Shown: positions 22,529 through 34,200 of the stretch, one piece after another
Position numbering within the stretch: position 1 is the stretch's first letter
Layout of the letters: the number at the start of each line of letters is the position of its first letter
NCBI GenBank assembly: GCA_000727475.1
Contig: KL647288.1
Coordinates: forward strand, 6,661,414-6,725,413
Length of the DNA stretch: 64,000 nucleotides
DNA from: Sarcocystis neurona
Lineage: Eukaryota; Apicomplexa; Conoidasida; Eucoccidiorida; Sarcocystidae
Direction of reading: 5' to 3'
Translations under genes and position numbers: made by a program
The notes under the pieces: generated by a model
The model's input: only the letters and a program-made list of their open reading frames with translations
What the model was told of the DNA's origin: nothing
The model's database searches: none

Positions 22529-23911
22529 TCATCCTCCATGAAGCAGTTCTGGCATAATGGTAGGCGTCCGCAGGCGCGACGCCCTTTCTTGCACACCTGA
22601 TACGCTGTGTATTACCTTCACCTAGACAAGTCACTCCTGAAGAGCCGGCGAGTGGGCCACCTGCGTCTCTGAAATATGTCTTCGGGGGAAAAACGATGTG
22701 AAAGCCGGTGAAAAGCGAACGACTTACTGACAACTCGCAACGTCGTTCACGAAAGGCGGCGTGGACCATTGCATGCCGCTGAAGCGAGCTTGGAAAGTGG
22801 CACTCGGTCTTGACCGACGAGTAACCATATAAAATTCAAATAGAAAGTCTACGTCAATGCAGACTCGTCCCTGCTGGCAGTCGAGATCGCAGCGCGCCCT
22901 GCCATTCGAGGACCCCTCACACCACCACCAGACAGACTGAGGAATATGAGTCAAACTTTCAGACTGTAGAAGCATCACCCCCTAGATTGTTAACACGAGG
23001 CAAGGACTTTGCCAGCACAAGCCACTCTCCTTGAAGGCTGCAAAGAAGCCCTCTGGTCACTCGAACGTAACAACGCTCAGAAGGCCATAGCGTAGCATTC
23101 ACGTTGTCACTGTTGCGCTCACGTGGTGATATTACGGAGTGACCGCACATCTATGCGCGCTCTACCGAGACCATTGCCGCCCGTTTTACACCACGTGCTC
23201 GCTTACCATGCATCCGGATGGGTAATGACTGAGGAGCACACAACTCACGCGTTCCTGGTTAGACAAGGTCTGGCTGTTTGTTGCCGTGTGCGCGTGGGTA
23301 ACCCCCCATCTTTCAGCTGACGGTTCGAAGCCTTGAGGGACTGATACCGCGCTTTGAAAAGGAAGTATCAGAAAGCTGGTGTTACAAGTGATACTTACAA
23401 AACCGCTGTTGCGTCGGCTCTGTTTTGATGCTTCACGTACGCGGAAACACGTCTACAAAGTAATAATCCTTCAGACAGTAACAGAAGGAAGCAACACGTT
23501 GTTGTAGTGTCGTCTTCTCCCGTTTGAATGCCCGTGTCTTCAGAGGAATCGAACGTCCCCACGCTTCGTTGGAACCCCAAAACTAGTCGACAGCTCTCCA
23601 GCAGCGCCTCCACGCCCGTCACCGTATAGGCAATCGTAATAAAACCAAGCGTGACATATGCAGTGTTTAGGTTTGCAGTCCCACACGTACTGCTCCAACA
23701 TCCGGTTGCTTCGTCTTGTTTTTTATCTGCTGCTACGTTGATACAGCGTTGCAGCAATATGTTCTGTGAGGTAAACTTTAATATGGTCTCACAGGCAGCA
23801 GAACAGCAGAACCATGGAGCACAGAGGCTTTACGTTACGCGTCTGCGTGCCCTGAGGTCGATGCCGAGCTTGATCACAAAACGGTTACCCTGCACTGCAG
23901 CGAGAAGCCAT
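22529..23911 (-). CDS. Cryptic multi-exon membrane / Cys-rich protein, function unknown
   Basis: The exons proposed are 23889-23911 (ATG at 23911), 23399-23689, about 22970-23109, 22728-22936, 22622-22668 and 22529-22548. Strong signals include donors GTAAGT after 23399 and 22728, GTAACC after 23889, and pyrimidine-rich acceptors at 22936 and 22668. Phases agree for the first three starts and for the last three exons. The junction between the exon near 22970 and 22936 is not resolved (no good phase-0 donor). The product of roughly 230-250 residues has hydrophobic runs (AYVTLGFITIAYTVTGVEAL and CCFLLLLSEGLLLC). A Trp/Cys-rich middle follows (WWWCEG, then CDLDCQQGRVCIDVD). No family is recognised. 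It lies tail-to-tail with the pseudokinase, about 170 bp apart. Confidence 0.5.
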
Positions 23912-26900
23912 CGCGCGGCCTGATTGCTGACTCCGGCTGATTTCCTGTTGCAGAACAGGAATTGCATGTCCGCCTGTGGAAAGAAAAGATCACAAGATGA
24001 AGCGCAGCAGGAGTGTGGCGATTCTTGCCAGTTCGAACCTTCAGACAACTTTTGGAAAGACACGATGTTCCCACTACGACGCAAGGGAAAGCAGGCCCTC
24101 GGCTTTTCCACGAGAACGTTTCCGAGAGCAGCTGCTGGTACTGCACAACCCTTCAGAGGAGGGGTCACAACGCTGCTCCCGATCGGCCTCGCGCATTTAC
24201 AGTTATCCCATTCTGGGCCTTCCGCACCCCACACAAGCACTTGTATTGCCATCCGTGCTCCCCCTGCTTGACTTCATCCGGTACCAATCTACCACGGACG
24301 GCAGGCAAAGGACCTACAGAAAAGCTGGATAAGGTTTCCGCTCCCCAGTAGGTGATAGGAGAGAGAATTCACTGACTCATGCACGGAACAAACAGGGTCA
24401 CATAGAGCTGAGGCCCATTAAAGAGCGTTATAGCGTGATAGATTCAAGCAGTCTCGCTTCACGCGAGCGCGTCCCACAAGATACTATCAAAATGGGTCGC
24501 CGCCGGGGAAAGCATCCCCTCACAACGTACTACGCACCAACTGTTCTAAAAGGCCATCTTCATACAAAAATATCCAGTTTCCGAGAGACGTTCCTGGCAG
24601 ACGAGCGGCAAACAATATCTGGCACGCTAGCGGCACGTGAAGAAATCGGCGCTAGCGACCCCCTCACAGAAGTTCAAAGAAGCTGTCCGGTTCGACAATA
24701 GGTCTTTCCGTGATTCAGGCCAAATTTGATGTCAGAGCTTGCGTGGACAGGTCCACGGAGTGGAATCGAAAGAACCTCCACTTCGCCTGCGTAACGCACC
24801 TACAAGGCATCAGCCTAACGCAGAGTGGTAGCGACTGCTGCTTGCTGGCGCCAACGTTATTTTCACAGTAACCCTTCCACGTTAGTGGGTTAGGTTATCT
24901 ATTTGCATGCCTAAAGGTAGCATCTCACCTTATCACCTGCTGCTATCAACGTGTACGCGGCGCATGTAGCTGATGTTTGCCCCAGCGCCGTGGATTTTCC
25001 GTGCAGAGGGGTTCCTCTGCACGGACGAGGCGTGTTGAACCGCAGAGGGAATGCTGTATAGAGAGTTGCTGAGGTGTACGTTTGGGTGTTACTTAGACAC
25101 GTGGCTTAAAGTCGCTGCGTATTAGGAACGCTTCTCCCAAGAGCTGCTCAAAGGTTGGCATACTCCGTGCTTAGTGTTGGTATGACAATTCTCAGGCACT
25201 TCCATCTGACAAGGCATACTTTAATATGGGAAACGTTCGACGCGCGAGTCACGTTTGAGGTCGAAGAAGAGAGCCAAGCTCTTTTATTGCCGTGGCACGT
25301 GGGCAGCTGCCGCACCGAGACCGTCTTCTACGTTCAGACGTGTTGCAATACAGATGCCCACATCAAGCGTGCTGCAGAGAATCTCCCTCCACAGTATGTT
25401 GCATGCGTGCCACTCGCTGACAAGCGTAAGGAAGAGGCATGTAGGTTCGTGGCTTCCGCACGAACGGTGCGCTTCTCGGTGACATGCTTCACCCCTGTTC
25501 GTACCGCTTTGCTGCCATGCAAACGAGGGAGATCTGGCTGATTCGCCCACCGATCTCCGCAGGGCAAAAGGCTTCCAGACCCTGCACATGCAATCGAAAA
25601 GTCTGCTCTGCTTGCTATTCGTTCATGACAGTAGACATAGAGCGTCACACACGGACGTCCGTGCGGTCTGCTCAGAGCAAAAACGGTGACCCCAGTTTAC
25701 CCAGCAGGAGAGATGGAAGCAAGCATCGTATGGTGTCCCCTCCTCGTTTGATGACCCTAATCGAGACGTCTTGCTACGTTCACTAGTGAAAGTGCATAAA
25801 GGGACAATATATACGTGTTCCGACAGTTCCAGACTCGTACTGTGGGCCACATGCCAACACCTAGACGCACAGGCCGAGAAAACGAAATAAAAGCGTGTTC
25901 ATGCCGTTTTGACCTCCGCTGTTTCACAAGTTCGTGAGGCATTTCCTTCAAATTCGAAGACGGCACCAGATTGCGACCACGTAGCGATTGTACAAAAGTT
26001 GATGAGGTCGGTTCGTCAGCGTGCACGCGTGCGTGCGGCTCCCCATCCTTTTGCCTAAGAGCATCTGATACTTTCTACAATATGCTTTGAATCAGGGAGG
26101 GCTGGCCTCCTCCCACCGTGCAGGGCATTGAGTGGTCCCCGCCCAAGGGGGCAGATCCTGTTACCGCTAGGATATAGATTCCATGTAGTGGTGCTTCAAA
26201 CTTACGGGAGGATGCCTAAGCCTCCTTCACCGAAGTCAAACCATTATTAACGACCTCACGTGAATGCACTGCACGTGCATTTAATAATTCAAATCACTGC
26301 ATACACAGACGGACTGTAGGTGGTGAGGAAGCGGGTTTACTTTGACGTGTACTACGTAACACTTGATTGTGCGTGACTCACCTTACCACGCACACACAGT
26401 CACACACGCGTCACGGTAGTTCCATCAGGTACACCCGTATCTATAGTTCGCGCAGGCGATACCGCCACAAATGCAACAGAGTGTCGTCGTATGGCTTTAC
26501 AGGCGTAGGTACTACACATATCTTGTGCAGGCCTTCGTGTCGAGATGTGAGTTTAGTTAGGATGGACGTGGGCAGATGATCGCAGATCTGCTAAATCCCA
26601 GCCCAAGCAAGGTCTGAACCTGTGCAAGATTCACCACTGCGCTCGGAGAGGGGTAGTATTGTACTGCGAATGAAGGTCTTGCACCCCTTAGCGAAGGAAA
26701 CCCGACCACGCTGGTGCAGCCTCCCAACAAGTTGCTGCCCTGTACGCACACTCCCATTCTATCTCATCTCTTGCGTGTTGCCGCACTACCTGTCTCTCTT
26801 TCTAAATTTGCAGTTTCGGGCGGAACATCTTTGTTGCTGGAGTGCGGCGTGCCCATTTTTGGTCGTGCCACAACTGGCAAGTGAAGTTCTTGTTTAATGA

Positions 26901-27646
26901 GTGCCCTACTCCAAGTGGCTCCACGATGACACAGCTGTGTCCCCCTGGCGTCCACTAGCATTTTTGTTCACCATTTACTAAGCTTTTTCTGGAGCGTAGG
27001 AATCGTGTGATTTGCCATATAAAGATGTTCAAAAAGATCGTCTACGTTGGGCAACAGCGAAAGCAGTACAGAGTGAACTGCCGCTTGCTTGCGCCATCGG
27101 TTGGAATTCCGGGCGGCGGAGTGCGAGGCAACGCGACCCTTCTCAAAAGCTTAAAGTTATGCTACACCTGCTTGTCAAATTTGCGCGAATGCAGAGGTGT
27201 CGCCTAACAGTTGCCTCCCGCCATCACCCAGACAGCTACGAGCCTACAGCTGTCGCCACCTACTACCTGTGAATACGGTTTTGTACATCATGTCTCGACT
27301 ATATTAACTGGCGGGATGTCGGGTTGTTATGCACGTTCCATGGAAAACTGTTACCAATGTGCATCGATGCAAGTTCTGGAGTGCGCGATTCACCAAAACA
27401 AAACTTCAGGCAAACCAGCTCCTTCGAAAGAGAAAAAGCGTCCAGAAGTGCACTATTGAACATCGAAGGTGGTCTTGACAGATCACAGGTGCGCACCACT
27501 GACCTGATTGGAGAACGATACTGTACGCAGGGAGTTTGCATGTCTGGGCACGGCAAAGCGGCGCACAAGTATCAAAGGTGGGGTTCGCACAGATAACAAG
27601 GTTGTCTCGCCCGGCACTCAGAACGCAGCTGGCAGGTTTCCACGAT
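23912..27646. other. Unassigned interval with weak ORFs
   Basis: Between 24013 and 24252 all three plus frames and at least one minus frame are open at once, an unusual stop-poor stretch that may include 5' exons of the minus-strand gene at 22.5-23.9 kb. Protein-like plus-strand ORFs lie at 24435-24701 and 25155-25541. Beyond 25.6 kb only short, mutually overlapping frames are seen. The 3' UTR of the giant gene probably ends just below 27647. Confidence 0.35.
25155..25541 (+). CDS. Weak candidate ORF, 128 codons
   Basis: The translation is compositionally protein-like, with an alternating acidic/hydrophobic segment (ARVTFEVEEESQALLLPWHV) and a polar helix (DKRKEEACRFVAS), and it contains six cysteines. 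No motif, membrane segment or family is recognised, and overlapping frames of similar length exist on the minus strand. It may be a stand-alone small protein or an exon. Confidence 0.22.
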   Translation: MAYSVLSVGMTILRHFHLTRHTLIWETFDARVTFEVEEESQALLLPWHVGSCRTETVFYVQTCCNTDAHIKRAAENLPPQYVACVPLADKRKEEACRFVASARTVRFSVTCFTPVRTALLPCKRGRSG

Positions 27647-28212
27647 TCAGGCGGTACTGGTTGTGTCACTTGTTACCGAGATGGATGATTCAGATGATGA
27701 GCTTGCTGAGGACCTCGAAGACTCGGAGGACGACAATTTAGACGAAGACGTCGAGCGTCCGGAGGCACCGGGGTCGACGGCCCATTGAGCGTTACTTGTT
27801 CTGCTCCCACTGCCGGAGCTACTACTTGTGCTGGAACTACTGCTGGTCAAATCATCGCTTTCGCCATCCTCCTCATTGCTCGTAGACGAGTCTTCGGAGT
27901 TTCTGCTACTGCTCGTATCAGTCTGACTACTGCTAGACCCACTTGACTCGCTGCTACTGTCGTCCGAATCGCTACTTCCTGACGTGCGGCTCGATTCACT
28001 TCCAGCAGAAGACTGCGCTCGCGCTACTGCTTTGACAGCCGCAAGTGAAGACTTGCCCCCAATCAAGCGCTGTGTTTCCTTCTCCAACTTCGACACAGCA
28101 GCAAGTGTGTCATCCACCACTTGCAGGTGCTTGAAAAATGCTCGTAGAAACGGTTCGGTGGACTGGAGTGTCTCGTACAACTCTTTAAATCGTTGCATAC
28201 TTCTACCTCGCC
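27647..28212 (-). other. Giant protein exon 58: terminal exon with acidic polyserine tail
   Basis: The acceptor GTGTTTAG at 28213-28220 is in phase 1. The first 65 or so residues continue the helical region (RFKELYETLQSTEPFLRAFF). The last 120 residues are almost entirely Ser with Asp, Glu, Thr and Gly (repeats of the type SSDSDDSSSESS). This is a dense array of potential casein-kinase-2 sites. The stop TGA is at 27647-27649. In DNA the tail is a run of agc/agt codons, so its length may vary between strains. Confidence 0.85.
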
Positions 28213-31200
28213 CTAAACACATTGCGCCAGCATTCAGCAGAAGAACCCCAGGGGAAAATAAATCCAGAAGTGTGTTCACACCCGTGCGTCTTGTTCTTCA
28301 AGTATTGTGAGGCGTGAGTACACGAGTCCTGTTGGGACAACTCAAACTGGTGCGCGTTTGCGAACCTCGTTCTAAAGTAAAGTGTCATTGCCTTTTCAAG
28401 GAAAAAATAGAGTGGACGTACATTCGGTCAAACTATCGTCGTGTTCCAGCAGATCTATAAGACCAGCCCTGCGTTCCTCTTCCACTATACTGCACATTAA
28501 ATCACTCCACTTCTCCTCGCGCTGCAACGCCAACAACCGCTCGCCCCTGCACGTTTGTATCGCAGAGCAAGACATCAGGAATGGTCGCGTAGTGTATGGT
28601 AACATGGTTATGCAGCAGGAGCTCACGCCAGCCAGGTTGACGGCGAGCCACTATTAATTGTGCACATGCAGTCACTTCTTACGCTGCTGCGTAAATTGAC
28701 CCACAAATGTGCAGCAACACTTATCTAGCTGTAGTGCTTCATCAATAATTCGACACGAGGAGAATCGTACCTGCGCCGTTCTTCCTCATCACGGTCCAGT
28801 TTTGCTTTTTTGCTCATCTGATTAGCAATGAGCTTCTTCCTTTGCTGCAGAACAGCGCGGGCAGTGACTAAGGCCTATTGGGTTGGACTTGAAATTGTTG
28901 CAGTAACGCTTAAGTGAGGCAACATTTGTAAAGGTCGTGATCAGTAATATTTAGGCTCGGCGCCGTCGTACTCCGCCAAACTACAGTTTCCAGCTGCTTG
29001 TGACGTCGGTCATTGACTTCTCACAGCATTCGAGAAAAACAAGTAGACTCACCTGATTTTCACAGTTCTGTGTGAGCTCCTTCTGCTTGGTCAGAAATCG
29101 CACTCTTTCTGAGTCCCGTAATTTCTTTTCTTTAAAGCGCCGTGCCTTTGCTTTCGCCTTTTTCAGGGTCTCTACAAGGCTCCACTGCCTTTGTCGCTCT
29201 GCAGTCAGTGCGGCAAGGAATCGATTCTGCTCTTCATCGAAGCGCTCCAGAAGTCCTGAAGCGCTCTCCTGTGTCAGCCGCTGCTTGGCATCCGAGCTGT
29301 TTTTCTCCACGCTTTTGCCGATCTCTAACTCTGCACGCTTTCGACGTCGTTTGTCTCTCTCTTCCACTTGGCGTCTTAATGCAGCCTCTTTCTCGGCAAG
29401 CGTTCTTTCAATCTTTTCCTTCTTCTGTTTCATCGTTGTCTCCAGTTCTTGTTCTTTTTGCCGAAAGCTGCCTTCGTACCCTTGTTGGACCTCGGCTTGC
29501 CGCGCCGACTGAGCAGGACAATCAGGCTGCAGGAACACAGGCTGCTGGGTACACCTAAGAATAAACAATGACTCCTCTACTTGTAACCCGTGGACTTCTG
29601 CTGGTGTGTAGATTCAATTGCCGCGTCTTCACAACATAAGTGCTGGACTCCAGCCACCCGTTATGCACTGCAATCAGTAATGACAACATTTCCAGCGTGG
29701 CAAGGAGCTCTAGAAAACAGCGCACCACCACGGAGGTCAGCATATCTTTTGCTTGAACACAAGGCTAAACAAAAGCGTTCACGATCTCAATAAGGCGCAC
29801 TTACTGAGGTAACGCTTGACAAGATCTCTTGTAACCAGTAGTTACGCAGTTTCACGAAGTCTTCCTTGAGTTGTTGTTCAAGCGCTGACAACTCATCCTC
29901 ATGACTTTTCTGAACCTGAAAGCGTCCACCAGCGCGTATGAAAGACAGTGACGCATACGATGTCACTTTGATCGACAGAGAATGCCGAGGAAGCAATGGA
30001 TCACTCCAGTTTTACTCGTCGCAAGAGTTGTTTGCAAGAAGCGGCGTGTTCGAAGATGACAGTGCTTACAGAGCTACAGCTGGCAAAGGTTTGAGCGTCA
30101 TCACAAAGCGCACTGTCGTTCAGCTATTAAGCTCCCTACCACTTACGCGCTTTTGGAATGCCATTAACTTCTGACGTAGAATCTCCTGCAGCAACCAAAG
30201 GAATACGCACTCGCACTTCATGGCTGTGTGTTTGTTCCTGCAATCAATAATCGGCAGAAATTCCTGCAGCAGGTCTTCGGCGACAAAGTTGGCTCGGGTT
30301 TCGGAAAGAAAAGGAGGTGCAACCGGGTTTTGGGGTGTTGACAAACATGGTGCGTGATCTGTGCAATGCATACCGGCTTTAGTTCACTCTGGGCCTCAGC
30401 ATCCCTGTAGCAATAGCACAGGTAGACCAGTGACACATTTGTGGACATTTACGAGACGAATCCGTTTCTCAGCGTGTACGCCGGAAAATTATTATAGCTG
30501 CCGGAAGAAGGAGCAGCTCTCCGGGTTATAGCCTTGCCGAAACGCGCTGTCAGGTTGTTGTCCAGGTGAAAGACACTACGAAACACATGTGTCCGTGACG
30601 CGCTGTTCATCTAAAGCAGCAAAGCTGAATCCTGAAGGCCCCCTAGCGTCCCCGTACTCTAGTGTGGTGTCGAATACTTCCCCACACCACTGCGCAAGCC
30701 TAGTTTGAGAATGAGTAAAAACTGCTCACAAAGAGCATTCGACTGAGGAACAATATCACCGTAGCAGTTCAAGCGGTGCCAGCTCAGCATCTCACCCCCT
30801 TCCTGCCTCCACGGTTGATTTCACAACTTCTTGCAAACCGGTCAGGAGTTCAAGGCACTGCTTGTCCCGAAGTTCTCTGCATTTCTGTCGACTTGTCTCT
30901 TCTGCCTCCTGAAAGATCAAAACACCCAGAGCGGCGTCTGTTTCCCCATTCAGGCATGTGGAATACGGAGTTGGCAAACATCCAACAGTGAAAGTATTAG
31001 TAAACCGCGAACCACTGAGAGGATATCACGCAGCAGGCCCATGTCCACAACTGCACCGTTTAAACAGTGGGACGGTTGGCGAACAGCTTTAAAAAGATGT
31101 TGTGCAGCTGTTGTGTAGGGCCTGGATAGTTCTGGCCTCCACTGTCTGTGGAGAAGGTCCTAAGAAGGTGACTGATCGTGCGCACGGTTTTAACCGCCAC

Positions 31201-34200
31201 AATGGTTTTTTCATGAATGCTTAAAACTTCACTTGTTTAGTATAACTGTTGTTCGTGGTTCCACAGCACTGTTGTGTCGCTTTATCGCCACAATTCCGTT
31301 CTGAGCTCGTACGGCTGACTGTGCGGAGGCCTCACGGGGCTGGACAAGCGAGGTGTGCAATAACCGCCAAATTAGATTTACCACACGTTGCGCCTATTTA
31401 CCAAAGAATGGTAGCCTACCTGAAGTGCTTTAACGGCTGCCCTGTTTTGGGAGTCGCACTCATGTCTTCTGCAGCGAATCTTCTCAGCGTTTCTTGGTAT
31501 CTCGTCCAGCACGGACCTTGTTTCTGATACGGGAGCGAGAAGCAAAAGCTTGAGTAACTGGCTCAGAAATTTTTGCCTTACAATAGGATCCTACTCTGTT
31601 ATTTCAGTGCACCGATCTAGTTCTTGTACACGAATGTCGAAAGACCACTTCATAAATGCTTGAAACATTTTTTCTCGAAAATCAAACTGTCTCTCATAGT
31701 TTGCATCCTATACGTCTACACACGAGGGTGCGTCATTGTGAGCAGTTAAGCGGCCAGCAAAATTTGTCGTGTGTTCAGTGGCTCGGCGCGCAGTCAGCCT
31801 ATCGAAGGGAGCGCAGCTGACGTGTACATCATGCCGTCGTTACACATAGGCAGACCAGATAGCGATTCCAGTGAGCACTAGAGAGAGCGCCGGGCTATAC
31901 ACGGGAACTGTATGAGCTGTACTCACACTGCTTGCCAGCACGGGGAAACCGTTTCAGACAGCTTTCAAAACTAGTTCTTTGCAGGATGCCTTTACAATTT
32001 TTCCCCGCCTGTTCTGGCCCGTTCACGTCGCCAACTCATTGGTGTACCGCAGACAGAGCAGACCTTAAGTTGGCTTACCGAAGGAATTTTCTCGAGGGAG
32101 ACCCGCCTCGTCTACGTCGTCGTGCTGTGCGGAAACCGTTTGTGCTCGCCGATCGCCGTTCGTCCCTCCATCGCTCGCCTTCTCATCATCCCCGTCTGCC
32201 ACCGCTGCGTCGTCTAACACGTGTTCACCCGCCAAAAGGGCTACAACTTTCCGCGAGCTGACAAATAAACAACCACACACAATTGCGAGAGACGTGTTAG
32301 CCTCTGATTAAAGAGGTCTTTTGAATAACTCTGTCCTGTTGCAGTGTTGAAAAGCGTGACAAGATGAAAGCGGCAATAAAAAAGGCAGTACGCTGTACAA
32401 CCTCGAGTTCACTTCGAAGAGCTAACGCTTTTCCAAAGAACTGGGATAAGCCTCCCCTCACAGGCGTGCAGTCTGCCGCAGTCAAACTTGCTGCAATGTA
32501 GCGGTTGTGCTGTTCGCAGTCTGCACTTCAAAAACCCTTTGCGCTTCCAGTGTCGCACTTAAAGGGGTGGTCAAACAGAGCTTTTACATGGTAGTGAAAA
32601 ATTCACGCCACCTTCGAACAAGCAGCAAAGCGTTTAGCCCGGGTGCACCGTGTCGCGTTTCTGTCGAAGTGACGCCAGCTTCAAAACTTTACAAAAAAGC
32701 GACATCTTACTTGTAGGCTAGAGGACCGAGGTCCAAGAGCACTGGTCGAGTAGGAAGTGCGGTGGCCGTCGTTTGTTTCTCTCTCCCTGAAAAAACATGA
32801 ACGCACAGATGGAGGTGGAAAACAAGACAGTCAGTGTCCTTTCACATACGCACTCGCTCGGTTTGTTGATGCTTTTGGTCACGTGCGACTGAACTACTGG
32901 TGCGCGGCCGGCAGCCGGGCGAATACGACAGACACTCTTTGGCCGAGAACTGTGAGTGCATATAATGTGCATGTCGCACATGAAAAAGCCGCCACTTGCG
33001 GAACTGATTAAAAGCCTGTGTCGTCTTTAACGTGTAAAAGCAGCGTTGGGACGTTGAGCCGCAGTACCCAAAGTGCAAGCCACAGGTGTGCGCAGGGAGA
33101 TGGCTTGACCAAAAGTCAAACTGGAGCATTACGTCGTCTACTTCACAGTTACGTTCGCGTCGCGCTCCTCTGCGGGACGTACTTGAAGCAGAGGTGTGTA
33201 CCGCGTTGGCTTCCGTCAAGATGTGTAAGTTACGGTGGGCTTTTCTGCCTTCCTCGTCCTCTTGCTGAGCCTTTGACAGTGTTTCAAGCAGTGCGTTTTG
33301 TACGGCTCGCCTTTGGAGGATCCACGCTTGAAGCCTGCTTGAGGATAAAACGTTACCATGTACGAAGAATGTCGGCAACTCAAAGGGAGCAGTGTCCTCC
33401 TGCTCCGCACAGTCCACTTGTCGGGTAGCTTTTGAACACGACCGAAGCACCTCGAGAAAAAAACGCCACCCCCGAAGCTGAAAACCTTCTAATTCCTGAG
33501 CCTCAGATACCCACTGAACAGGGACAACAGAGAGCAGGTGGAAAAGAGCTGATTTAACATAAAAAAGGAGAGGCGGAGTAAGTAACGGATAAAGCGGTTG
33601 TGCCACGCGGAGCTGCTCAATTCTTTCAGAGTTAAATAAGCAAATCGACACGGAAGACAGAGAGAAACACTGCAGTCCAGGTGGACAGCAGATAACCTTT
33701 TTGCCGCTGACGTCGCTATGGGTAGACTGAACGGATCACTTATAAATAAAATATTAACTCTGGCGCCGGCGGCACTTGGTGACACCATTCAGAGCACCGG
33801 GCAATAACCGTCGTAGGCAGTACTAAGTGGCCCTCATCGTAATAACAAAATCAGGCGGCAGCTTTCTAGTTGAGGTACGATGCGCGCCGCTGGTGCTGCA
33901 GAACGCAGGGTGTCCCGAACCACATCTGGTGACTGTCTAGTCAGAATAGCGTCTACTAGCGGCGGAGATGACAACTGTGACCATGAGGTGCCGGTTCTTG
34001 GCGCACCATATTCTCCGTTAGGCTTAGCTTTGAAATAGCTTCGTCACGACAAGTGTCCAAGACCCCCAGCAACCTTTTCCTATCTTCCGACAATCGAAAT
34101 TGCAGCGCCCCATCCAGCCGTTCGCGTTCGGCCTCAACTTGCTCCTGGTATATGCGCATCAATGCTCCTGATGCCTGAGGAGTCCTCATGTGCACAGGCA

